This document shows, piece by piece, positions 1 through 7,376 of a stretch of 64,000 nt of DNA. The DNA comes from an uncultured Paracoccaceae bacterium (GTDB lineage Bacteria > Pseudomonadota > Alphaproteobacteria > Rhodobacterales > Rhodobacteraceae). The DNA is taken from positions 93,463 through 157,462 of the forward strand of contig CANLDA010000009.1 of NCBI GenBank assembly GCA_947489325.1. The letters run 5' to 3'. Within the stretch, counting starts at the first letter, position 1. The number at the start of each line of letters is the position of its first letter. Below the pieces are notes generated by a model. The model saw nothing but the letters and a program-made list of their open reading frames with translations. It was not told the DNA's origin and made no database searches. The position numbers were made by a program, and so were the translations under genes.

Positions 1-16
1 GCACCAATTCCGTCAT
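1..16 (-). CDS. aroB: 3-dehydroquinate synthase, N-terminal 5 codons only (partial)
   Basis: An ATG on the minus strand at 16-14 shares bases with the aroK stop (ATGA overlap) and reads M-T-E-L-V before leaving the window. A strong Shine-Dalgarno GGAGGA lies at 28-23, six bases upstream, inside the aroK 3' end. So a translated gene certainly begins here. Its identity as aroB is inferred from the usual aroK-aroB order in alphaproteobacteria; five codons cannot prove it. Confidence 0.6.
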
Positions 17-561
17 TTCACGTCCTCCAGAACATCAGGGCGCTGCAACAGAATTTGCGCCACCTTGTCTGCCATTTCCTCAATAGAATACGCCGGGTCA
101 GCTTTTACGCTCAGATCAGCCAAGGAATAAATCGGCACCCGGCTTTCATAAATCTCAGTCAGGGTTTTGCGTGGATCACGCGTGCGCAGCAAAGGGCGCG
201 TATCCTTGTGGCGTACCCGTTGCCACAAAAGATCAAGATCCGCATCCAGCAACACTGCCACGCCGTACTCTTCAATGATCCGGCGATTTCGCTCTGACAA
301 AAATGCCCCGCCGCCAGTGGACAAGATGCCCACCTCTTCTTTCAAGAGCCGCTCAATCACTTGCGTTTCTTTGTTGCGGAAAAACGTCTCTCCGTCGCGG
401 GCGAAAATTTCGGCGATCGACAGATTGGCAGCCGCTTCGATTTCAGCGTCTGAATCCAGAAACGCCACCCCCAATTGCGCAGCCAAGGCGCGACCCACAG
501 CTGTTTTGCCGGCCCCCATCATCCCGACCAGAACCACTGTTTTTTTGAGTTTCAGTCCCAT
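13..561 (-). CDS. aroK: shikimate kinase
   Basis: This enzyme phosphorylates shikimate with ATP, the fifth step of the shikimate pathway to aromatic amino acids, in the cytosol. The 182-aa product has the P-loop GMMGAGKTAVG near its start, the DSDAEIE segment that binds Mg and shikimate, and GGGAFL in the substrate site, as expected for the family (170-200 aa). The frame stays open to 633, but the ATG at 561 is preceded by AGGGG at a suitable distance and starts right before the first beta strand, so I prefer it; an ATG at 591 is the alternative. It overlaps the following aroB start by four bases, which suggests translational coupling. It is divergent from the small membrane-peptide gene at 709. 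Confidence 0.93.
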   Translation of the reverse strand: MGLKLKKTVVLVGMMGAGKTAVGRALAAQLGVAFLDSDAEIEAAANLSIAEIFARDGETFFRNKETQVIERLLKEEVGILSTGGGAFLSERNRRIIEEYGVAVLLDADLDLLWQRVRHKDTRPLLRTRDPRKTLTEIYESRVPIYSLADLSVKADPAYSIEEMADKVAQILLQRPDVLEDVK

Positions 562-708
562 GCCGCCCCTGACGTTATACCCGCTGTTCATTCCATATCG
601 GCCAAGTGCTGCCCAAAATAAACCCTTGGGCACTGAATGACGTGATCTTGCGGAAAATGCCAGTTATAAGTTGAACAAAACAAGCAGGCAAAATTTCTGG
701 GGATAACA

Positions 709-858
709 ATGGGCAGATTGTTCAGGGCCTTATTAACACTCATCGTTCTGGGGGCTATTGGCCTTGTAGGATATGCATATGTCGGACCATTATTTGGCGC
801 TGATTTCTCGGCACCTGCTCGCGAAGTCCGCGAGCAAGTGATCCTGAATGCGAATTAA
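709..858 (+). CDS. 49-aa single-pass membrane peptide, function unknown
   Basis: A complete 50-codon frame starts at ATG 709 behind GGGGAT and ends with TAA at 856-858. The product has a basic N-terminus (MGRLFR), one hydrophobic segment at about residues 7-30, then a short charged tail facing the periplasm, by the positive-inside rule. It overlaps the next gene by 11 bases, so the two are probably translated together. From memory, similar tiny peptides stand before the same helical periplasmic gene and xerD in related Rhodobacteraceae; that would need a search to confirm. No function is known to me. Confidence 0.72.
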   Translation: MGRLFRALLTLIVLGAIGLVGYAYVGPLFGADFSAPAREVREQVILNAN

Positions 859-2365
859 CCCATTCATATCATGCTCCTTTCTTCTGTGGCCGACTGTTGT
901 GTTGGCCAACGAACCGCTGAGCGCGATTGACTGGCTGACACAAACACAAACACCAACTGTGACTCTTGAAATGGCGCTGCCATCGGGGGAAGCCCCGATA
1001 AGCGAATCGAATCTGGTGCCCGATGTTGCGGTGACCGCATTAGGCAAAACCGGCCGTGGAGGCGTTGGATTGTTGCCCAGCTCTGTCACAGGCCTGCCGA
1101 CAACACTGTGGCGTGCCAGCAGTGCCGATGTGCTAAGCCAGTTGATTGAGGCACAAGACACATCAGAATTGCCCGCATTACAGGCGCTTTTGTATACGTT
1201 GTTGTTGGCCGAGGTGGACACCCCGATTGACAATCATACCCGTGATGACCTGTTGTTGGCGCGAATTGACAAATTGGTGGAGCTGGGCGCGTTGGAACAA
1301 GCAAACGCGCTAATTGAACGCGCAGGCGTCACCTCGCCAGATTTGTTTGAACGCTGGTTTAATGTGACACTGCTGATTGGCGAAGAGGCACGCGCTTGCG
1401 ACGTATTGGCAACACGCCCGAGCCTGACACGCAGCTATGCCGCGCGCATTTTCTGTACCGCGCGGGCGGGCGATTGGAACGGTGCGGCCCTGATGTTGAA
1501 CACGGCCAAAACGCTCGATCTGATCAGCGAACAAGAAGACGCGCTGTTGCTGCGGTATCTGGACCCTAACCTGTTTGAGCATGAGCCGCTGTTGTTTGCT
1601 CAGACAGACACCACCCCTCTCAGCTTTCGCTTGCACGAAGCAATTGGCGAACCATTGCCAACGGCATCCTTACCACGCCCTTATGCCCATGCGGATTTGC
1701 GCAGCTCGGCTGGATGGAAGGCACAATTGGAAGCGGGTGAAAAGCTGGCACGCACAGGTGCCCTGCCCGGCAATCATCTACTGGGTATTTATACCGAACG
1801 CAAACCCGCAGCCTCTGGCATGATCTGGAGCCGTGTCAGCGCCATCCAGGCATTGGATAAGGCCATGCAGGCCAATGATCTGCACCAGATTTCCGCAACC
1901 TTGCCGCCTGCGTGGCGCGCCATGCAGGAAGCCCGGCTTGAGGTGACTTTTGCCAATATTTATGGCCCTGCACTGCTGCATCTGAAACCTGAAGGGGATG
2001 CTGCAAGCATTGCCCGGAAAATTGCGCTGCTTTCGCCTGACTATGAATTGGCGGCGCAATTGGGGCCACAGGATTTTCTGGCTGGCCTTGCCATAGGTGA
2101 TCCGCCCCGCACCCCCACAGACGCCACCGCGCGCGCCATTGCAGATGCGTTTCATGGCGCAGGTGTGCCGCAATCCTTGTCCACGCACCTTGCGTTAGGT
2201 CAGCTGGGAGAGGTGATCCTGCGTGCGATGCTGTTGCTGTCCCAAGGGGCCGAGGGTGATTTGCAGGCCTTAACTGACGCGCTCGCCGCATTGCGTGCCC
2301 TTGGGCTTGAAGAAACGGCCCGTCGTGCGGCCCTTCAAATCATGATCATAAAGGCCCGTGGATAA
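848..2365 (+). CDS. periplasmic alpha-helical repeat protein, conserved hypothetical
   Basis: The 505-aa product starts with a Sec signal peptide (hydrophobic core about residues 6-19, cleavage likely after VVLA). The rest is Leu/Ala-rich amphipathic helices without Cys-rich or catalytic motifs, like a superhelical scaffold of the TPR type, although I see no clean TPR consensus. It begins inside the 49-aa gene and its TAA lies within the start region of xerD (GTGGATAA), so three genes form one overlapping unit. I do not recognise a named family. The context suggests an envelope protein co-expressed with the recombinase, but no role can be assigned. Confidence 0.8.
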   Translation: MRINPFISCSFLLWPTVVLANEPLSAIDWLTQTQTPTVTLEMALPSGEAPISESNLVPDVAVTALGKTGRGGVGLLPSSVTGLPTTLWRASSADVLSQLIEAQDTSELPALQALLYTLLLAEVDTPIDNHTRDDLLLARIDKLVELGALEQANALIERAGVTSPDLFERWFNVTLLIGEEARACDVLATRPSLTRSYAARIFCTARAGDWNGAALMLNTAKTLDLISEQEDALLLRYLDPNLFEHEPLLFAQTDTTPLSFRLHEAIGEPLPTASLPRPYAHADLRSSAGWKAQLEAGEKLARTGALPGNHLLGIYTERKPAASGMIWSRVSAIQALDKAMQANDLHQISATLPPAWRAMQEARLEVTFANIYGPALLHLKPEGDAASIARKIALLSPDYELAAQLGPQDFLAGLAIGDPPRTPTDATARAIADAFHGAGVPQSLSTHLALGQLGEVILRAMLLLSQGAEGDLQALTDALAALRALGLEETARRAALQIMIIKARG

Positions 2366-3308
2366 TCTGATGGCTGATCAACAAGATGCATATCGTTGGA
2401 TTTCCACTTTCCTAGAGGTTCAAAGCGCCGAGGCAGGGGCTGCAAGTAACACCCAGATTGCCTATGCCAATGATCTAAAGGATGTGGTGGCGTGGATGGG
2501 TCCCCGTCATCTAGACTTTGACGGGCTGACCCGTGAAGACATCGAAGAGTATCTCATCCATTGCGACGCTATCGGATTGGCCAAATCGACCCGCGCACGG
2601 CGCTTGTCAGCGATCAAACAGATTTATCGCTTTGCGTTTGAAGAAGGCTGGCGCGCCGATAACCCGGCGATTCAGATCAAGGGACCGGGTCGTGAAAAAC
2701 GCCTGCCAAAAACATTGAGCGTGGAAGAGGTCGACCGCCTGCTGGACGCCGCACGCAGTTCTGGGCGCAATACCTTTGATCGGGCACGCAACACCTGCTT
2801 GATGGAACTTCTTTATGCAACAGGAATGCGTGTGACAGAACTTGTGTCCTTGCCGTTGGCCGCCGCCAAAGGGGATCCGCGCATGTTGCTGATCCGTGGC
2901 AAAGGCGACAAGGAGCGCATGGTGCCGCTGTCCCCGGATGCACGCACCGCACTCGCAATATGGTTATCAGCCCAGGAAGAGTTGGCCGAAAAGGCCCGTA
3001 AAGAGGGCAAAGCCCCGTCGCGTTTCCTGTTTGCATCACGTGGAAAACTGGGACACCTGACCCGGCATCGATTTTATCTGTTGATCAAGGAATTGGCTGT
3101 TCAAGCCGGTGTCTCCCCTGCCAAGGTCACCCCCCACACGCTGCGCCATGCTTTTGCCACGCATCTGCTGGCCAATGGCGCGGATTTGCGTTCTATCCAA
3201 ACCTTGTTGGGCCATGCCGATGTCGCAACGACTGAAATTTACACCCATGTCTTGGATGAACGATTGAAAGAATTGGTGCTGGAACACCATCCGCTGGCCA
3301 AAAAGTAA
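2358..3308 (+). CDS. xerD: site-specific tyrosine recombinase XerD
   Basis: XerC/XerD recombinases resolve chromosome dimers at dif sites with FtsK. The 316-aa protein has the N-terminal SAM-like core-binding domain (about residues 10-100) and the catalytic domain with the full set of residues: Arg in TGMRVTEL, Lys in GKGDKER, His-x-x-Arg in HTLRHAFATHL, His in LGHADVATT and the nucleophile Tyr in IYTHV. Length and lack of phage-like extras fit XerD rather than a prophage integrase. The start may be GTG 2358, overlapping the upstream stop, or ATG 2370. It converges on the metallophosphoesterase gene across a hairpin region. Confidence 0.92.
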   Translation: MDNLMADQQDAYRWISTFLEVQSAEAGAASNTQIAYANDLKDVVAWMGPRHLDFDGLTREDIEEYLIHCDAIGLAKSTRARRLSAIKQIYRFAFEEGWRADNPAIQIKGPGREKRLPKTLSVEEVDRLLDAARSSGRNTFDRARNTCLMELLYATGMRVTELVSLPLAAAKGDPRMLLIRGKGDKERMVPLSPDARTALAIWLSAQEELAEKARKEGKAPSRFLFASRGKLGHLTRHRFYLLIKELAVQAGVSPAKVTPHTLRHAFATHLLANGADLRSIQTLLGHADVATTEIYTHVLDERLKELVLEHHPLAKK

Positions 3309-3342
3309 ATTAAGGGACCTTGCCCCGCTTGATATGTTGGAT

Positions 3343-3374
3343 GAGGGGCCTTGCCCCTCTGCGGCAAAGCCGCA
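3343..3374. terminator. paired GC-rich hairpins between convergent genes
   Basis: Two adjacent perfect stems lie between xerD and the convergent metallophosphoesterase gene: GAGGGGC/GCCCCTC at 3343-3359 and TGCGGC/GCCGCA at 3360-3374. Neither has a long U tract, so intrinsic termination is uncertain. They form the hairpin tail of the repeat at 3379-3405, read on the minus strand. Confidence 0.5.
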
Positions 3375-3378
3375 TTCA

Positions 3379-3405
3379 CCCCAGGATATTTTTACCAAGA
3401 AGAAA
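3379..3405 (-). repeat. 27-nt TTTCTTCTTGG intergenic element, copy A
   Basis: Read on the minus strand this is TTTCTTCTTGG, then TAAAAATATCC, then TGGGG. It matches copy C (23654-23680) at 26 of 27 bases and copy B (11186-11212) at 24 of 27. It starts directly after the stop codon of the minus-strand gene ending at 3406 and is followed by two hairpins. Confidence 0.8.
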
Positions 3406-4209
3406 TCAGAGACTGCGCAGGTTTTCCGGCAGAACATCTTGTGAAGGCCAGATACCGCTGCTCAGGGCGGTGTGGTAGCCTTGGATTAAACCGGCTGTGA
3501 CCATACGGGCCTGCGCGGTGAGGTGGTCATAGCGGAGTTTGTGAATCTGGGCCCGACCGTTTTCAAGCGTGACAAAGCGCGTTTCGGGTGTACCATCATT
3601 TGGGGGCATGCCGATGACGCCAGCGTTGATCCAAGTCACATCGTCAATCATACGTGTAAAGGCGAGGCCTGAGTGCCCTGAGATGATCATATCGATTGGG
3701 CCGATCAGATCACGCAACGCGGCGATCTCTTCTTGGAATTCGCACGTCAGTGAGGTGGGCCACAAAAACCGGCTTATGTCGGTAATGCCACCATGAATAA
3801 CTGCGTGACGGCGGCCAGACTGTGTAAAGGTGATCACATCAGGGCATGTACGCATCCATGTGCGGGCATCGACTGTCATTTCTTTATCTGCAAACGCGTA
3901 CCATCCGGCAGACAAAAGATCGCAAGCGGTGCCCGTTTCAAAGCCGCATCCGCAATCCATGGCGTTTTCTGCCAATTGTTTTTCGCAGTTACCTGCCACC
4001 ACAGGACACTCATGCGCGCGAATGGCTGCGCAGGTTTCAGCCGCATCTGCGCAATAGGCTACGACATCTCCTGTACAAATCATATGTGTTGGTGAAATAC
4101 GGCGGTTTCGCGCCTCTTGGATCAAGGCCTCAAGCGCCTGAAGATTGGAATATGGCCCGCCAAACAATAGCAAAGTTGTGTCCAACACGCCCAGATCCTG
4201 AATTTTCAT
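3406..4209 (-). CDS. metallophosphoesterase-like protein with altered metal ligands
   Basis: The 267-aa protein has the overall motif order of calcineurin-like phosphoesterases: CTGDVVAY (GD motif), AGNCE (normally GNHE/D), IHGG and SGHSG (normally GHTH). The first motif, usually DxHGN, is here GGPYSN, so several classical metal ligands are replaced. A CGCG stretch (about residue 93) and further cysteines are unusual for the family. The frame is open far upstream to 4638, but that part is antisense to the next gene; ATG 4209 has AAGGGA upstream and begins the domain. It may be a phosphodiesterase with changed metal use or a non-catalytic sensor. It is transcribed divergently from the CBS protein gene. 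Confidence 0.75.
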   Translation of the reverse strand: MKIQDLGVLDTTLLLFGGPYSNLQALEALIQEARNRRISPTHMICTGDVVAYCADAAETCAAIRAHECPVVAGNCEKQLAENAMDCGCGFETGTACDLLSAGWYAFADKEMTVDARTWMRTCPDVITFTQSGRRHAVIHGGITDISRFLWPTSLTCEFQEEIAALRDLIGPIDMIISGHSGLAFTRMIDDVTWINAGVIGMPPNDGTPETRFVTLENGRAQIHKLRYDHLTAQARMVTAGLIQGYHTALSSGIWPSQDVLPENLRSL

Positions 4210-4279
4210 TCTGATTGATCCCTTGATTACAGCGCCTTGGCACCCCATAACCCAAATAGATATTAGGAGCACACCCCTC

Positions 4280-5587
4280 ATGGAAGTCACAACCGCGACA
4301 TTGGATACAGCCTTTTGGGTGACCAGTGGCGCTATTGTCGCGCTGTTGATCCTGTCGGCCTTCTTTTCCGGCAGTGAAACCGCCCTGACGGCTGCGTCGC
4401 GCGGAAAATTGCGCACACAGGCAGACAAGGGCAACAAAGGAGCGTCGCGCGCGTTGCAAATTACCGAGGATAATGAGCGTCTTATTGGCTCTGTTTTACT
4501 CGGGAATAATTTGGTGAACATTCTAGCAGCTTCGCTTGCGACAGCAATGTTCACACGCTTGTTTGGCGAAAGTGGCGTGGCGCTGGCTACATTGGTCATG
4601 ACCTTGCTGGTATTGGTCTTTGCCGAAGTACTGCCCAAGACCTATGCCATTACCATGCCAGAGGCGGCAGCAGCCCGCGTGGCAGGCCCAATTCATGTGA
4701 TTGTATTGGTGTTTTCGCCAATTGTTGCTGCGGTGCGCCTGTTGGTGCGGGGCGTGTTGCGCATCTTTGGCGTGAGAATCGACCCCGATAGCCAGATTTT
4801 GGCCGTGCGCGAAGAAATCGCCGGGGCGCTGCAACTGGGCCACTCGGAAGGCATCGTTGAAAAAGAAGACCGCGACCGTATTCTGGGCGCTCTGGACCTT
4901 GCCGAACGCACAGTCGAGGAAATCATGCTGCACCGTTCGGGTATTGAGATGATCAATGCCGATGCGGATCCTTCGGCCATCCTAAGCCAATGCCTTGAAA
5001 GCAGCTATACCCGCTTGCCAGTGTTCAAGGGGGAGCCTGAAAACATCATTGGAGTGGTCCATGCTAAGGACCTGCTGCGCGCAATGCACAAGCAATTTGT
5101 CGGCACCGGGGCCACGGCCGCAGACATGGCACAGTTCAAACTGTCTGGCGTGGCGCAAAAGCCATATTTCGTACCTGAAACCACGTCACTAGATGATCAG
5201 ATGCGCGAATTCCTGCGTCGCCGCAGCCATTTTGCGCTGGTGGTTGATGAATACGGCAGCCTGCGCGGCCTGATCACGCTTGAGGATATTCTAGAAGAGA
5301 TCGTGGGCGAAATTACGGATGAATTTGACCCAGATGCGGATCATCCGATTGCACGTTCTGAAGATGGTCAATTTCTGGTGGATGGCGCGATGACCATTCG
5401 CGACTTGAACCGCGCCAGTGATTGGAACCTGCCGGATGACGAGGCAAACACTGTTGCGGGCCTAGTTATTCACGAGGCCCAGATGATTCCAACCGTTGGT
5501 CAGGTGTTTTCATTTCACGGGTTTCGCTTTGAAGTCACGGGACGCGACAGCAACCGCATCACTCAGTTAAAGATACGTCCGTTGTAG
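4280..5587 (+). CDS. hemolysin C/CNNM family membrane protein with CBS pair
   Basis: The 435-aa protein has an N-terminal DUF21/CNNM membrane domain (about residues 10-190, several helices, with the FFSGSETAL motif), a CBS domain pair (about 205-335) and a C-terminal CorC/HlyC transporter-associated domain (about 345-430). Relatives (YfjD/YtfL, CorB/CorC) are linked to Mg2+ or Co2+ efflux; 'hemolysin' is a historical name. ATG 4280 is chosen because TTAGGAG lies ten bases upstream. The stop region overlaps the convergent LytTR gene by 29 bases. I am sure of the family; the ion carried is not visible. Confidence 0.9.
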   Translation: MEVTTATLDTAFWVTSGAIVALLILSAFFSGSETALTAASRGKLRTQADKGNKGASRALQITEDNERLIGSVLLGNNLVNILAASLATAMFTRLFGESGVALATLVMTLLVLVFAEVLPKTYAITMPEAAAARVAGPIHVIVLVFSPIVAAVRLLVRGVLRIFGVRIDPDSQILAVREEIAGALQLGHSEGIVEKEDRDRILGALDLAERTVEEIMLHRSGIEMINADADPSAILSQCLESSYTRLPVFKGEPENIIGVVHAKDLLRAMHKQFVGTGATAADMAQFKLSGVAQKPYFVPETTSLDDQMREFLRRRSHFALVVDEYGSLRGLITLEDILEEIVGEITDEFDPDADHPIARSEDGQFLVDGAMTIRDLNRASDWNLPDDEANTVAGLVIHEAQMIPTVGQVFSFHGFRFEVTGRDSNRITQLKIRPL

Positions 5588-6509
5588 GTTTGTGCGTCGC
5601 AACCCACGCGCGCACTTCTTCAACCCGCCCCCGAGCAACTGGCAATACGAGACCAGAACAGGTGGTCACCCCTGCCCCGTCAAAAACGTCGAACTCTGCG
5701 TTGCTTATCCAATGCGAGCGGTGGGTTTGAATGCCGTCGTTTGCTGACATTTGCTTAAGAAACGTGCGCATACGTTCACGCACCACTTCAGTGCGATCAC
5801 TGTAGTGCAAATTCAAGTGATGCTCTGCCGCGCTGACGCGCTTTAGATCGGTCAATGGAAAGTGGCGCCCAGCCAGCAGAATCTGACGGGCTGGTGGCTC
5901 TGGCAACCTTGCCCGTACTTGCCCATGTATTGATGTACGACGGGTCTCTCTTTTGCGACGAATGTCAGGCAATATCCACACCAATGCAATGGTCTCAAAC
6001 CCATGCACAAGAAGGACATTGTGCAGATGCATTAGCAGGTTTTCCCATGTGTTGACCGTCGCAATATCATGCACATAGTTCATAACGAACCAGACAGAGA
6101 GATGGGTAACCAGCAATACCAACGGGGCTGAAATCAAGATCAATGGCAACGGACGTGATGTTACTTTGGACCAGGCTCGCATAACTGCGACGACATAGCG
6201 TTCAAGCACAATCACATAAAGAGAAGCCGACAACACCCAAAACAGAGCGCGTGTTGCGTATCCCTGAATATCTGAAAAAACCAATGGACTGCTGGTTGCG
6301 GAAAGAGAATATGCAGCCAAAACAATGACCCACAGCCGCCAATCAGCAAGCAACAGCCGCAACTCAACTGATGAAAACCGAACCTCTGCCCCATTTAACA
6401 GCGAAACCCTGACTTTTCGCACCTTCACATCAAACCCTGAACTAAAACACCACGGAAACCAAAGCTGTAAGGCGAATTTCCCAAACGGAAACGCAACCAT
6501 AGCCAGCAT
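5559..6509 (-). CDS. membrane-anchored LytTR-type DNA-binding regulator
   Basis: The 316-aa product has about four hydrophobic segments between residues 55 and 185, a basic linker (RRKRETRR) and a C-terminal LytTR domain (about 205-300; start ILLAGRHFPLTDLKRVSAAEHH), which binds DNA through beta strands. Membrane-tethered LytTR proteins without a receiver domain are common in alphaproteobacteria; most have unknown inputs. No partner kinase is next to it. ATG 6509 has AAAGGT just upstream; ATG 6500 is possible. It overlaps the 3' end of the convergent CBS gene. Target genes cannot be read from the sequence. Confidence 0.8.
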   Translation of the reverse strand: MLAMVAFPFGKFALQLWFPWCFSSGFDVKVRKVRVSLLNGAEVRFSSVELRLLLADWRLWVIVLAAYSLSATSSPLVFSDIQGYATRALFWVLSASLYVIVLERYVVAVMRAWSKVTSRPLPLILISAPLVLLVTHLSVWFVMNYVHDIATVNTWENLLMHLHNVLLVHGFETIALVWILPDIRRKRETRRTSIHGQVRARLPEPPARQILLAGRHFPLTDLKRVSAAEHHLNLHYSDRTEVVRERMRTFLKQMSANDGIQTHRSHWISNAEFDVFDGAGVTTCSGLVLPVARGRVEEVRAWVATHKPTTDVSLTE

Positions 6510-6640
6510 TTACCTTTTTGTCAGAAATGGCGCGCAACTTCCAGCCCATTCCTGATGCAAAATATGAATCTTTACATTGTTTCACCATCTTAGAAAAAAG
6601 TGATGAAACCTTTCTAAGGAAATGGCCTCTATGGAAGGGC

Positions 6641-7216
6641 TTAAATTCGGATGAGCTTTACCGTGATCTCAAGGCCGATTTTATCCCCGACAAACCCGGA
6701 AAACCCTTTCGCCCCAAATTCAGACCGACGTATGGAGCCTGAAACGCGGATAAACAATTCTGAATTGTCCAATGGCGCATCAGGCTCGCGCACCAAATAC
6801 CCAGATAGTGAAATCGGACGTGTGACGCCGCGCAAGGTCAAATCACCCTCAATAGAAGCATTGCGCGCTGACCCTTTGACAGTATGACTTTGGAAGCGTG
6901 CCACGGGAAACGATCGCGCATTCAGCACATCCGCTGATTTCATGGCTGTGGTGGCAAGCCCATCACCAGCACGTGCTTTTTTGATGGAGAGATCGACAGA
7001 CACCGTGGAATTGGGCACATGGTTCAAGTCAAGTTCTACCATGGCATCTTGAACTGGCATGACACCGCGCGCTTTGTTGCCATTCACCCGATAGGTAAAG
7101 CCGACAATCGAGCGATTGGCGTCCAGACGATACCGTTCTGGCGCGGCCAGCACACGAGAGCCAAAACACAAGGAGGCACTCGCCCCAAGGAAAACACATC
7201 TTCGAGTATATCTCAT
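6641..7216 (-). CDS. YceI family periplasmic lipid-binding protein
   Basis: The 191-aa protein carries a signal peptide (hydrophobic to about residue 23, cleavage near VLAAP) followed by the YceI lipocalin-like barrel: RYRLDANRSIVGFTYR at the start and GDLTLRGVTRPI in the middle are typical. YceI proteins bind polyisoprenoids or other amphiphiles in the periplasm. Length fits the family. Transcription is divergent from the dehydrogenase gene at 7377. There is no neighbouring cytochrome b561 gene, which often accompanies yceI elsewhere. Confidence 0.87.
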   Translation of the reverse strand: MRYTRRCVFLGASASLCFGSRVLAAPERYRLDANRSIVGFTYRVNGNKARGVMPVQDAMVELDLNHVPNSTVSVDLSIKKARAGDGLATTAMKSADVLNARSFPVARFQSHTVKGSARNASIEGDLTLRGVTRPISLSGYLVREPDAPLDNSELFIRVSGSIRRSEFGAKGFSGFVGDKIGLEITVKLIRI

Positions 7217-7314
7217 ATCTCACCCTACCATGGGTGCTGCTTACCGCGTCATCACTGTTCCATCACTTAAAGGAGATCGGCAAAAAGTCTATAAGCGACA
7301 AGATGTGTCGGAAA

Positions 7315-7355
7315 ATATCTGGACTACTAGGCATAACTGTCCAGAATGCAGATAT
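7315..7355. promoter_or_regulatory. imperfect palindrome in the leader of the dehydrogenase gene
   Basis: CTGGAC (7319-7324) and GTCCAG (7339-7344) form a perfect 6-bp inverted repeat with a 14-nt loop, and outside it ATATCT (7315-7320) mirrors AGATAT (7350-7355). It lies 22 bases before the start codon at 7377, next to the ribosome binding site, so it may act as an operator or an RNA hairpin. Evidence is only the symmetry. Confidence 0.4.
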
Positions 7356-7376
7356 CCACAGATTCCGGAGGAAGTT

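Noticed and set aside
2358..3308. Phage or island integrase
   Set aside because: Length, motifs and the overlapping core-gene context fit chromosomal XerD; no att repeats, tRNA or phage genes are near.
4210..4638. N-terminal extension of the metallophosphoesterase frame
   Set aside because: The extra 143 codons are antisense to the CBS protein gene, and a good ribosome binding site and domain start lie at 4209.
7217..7376. Glycine riboswitch before the GcvT-domain dehydrogenase
   Set aside because: I see no tandem aptamer core; only a simple inverted repeat.
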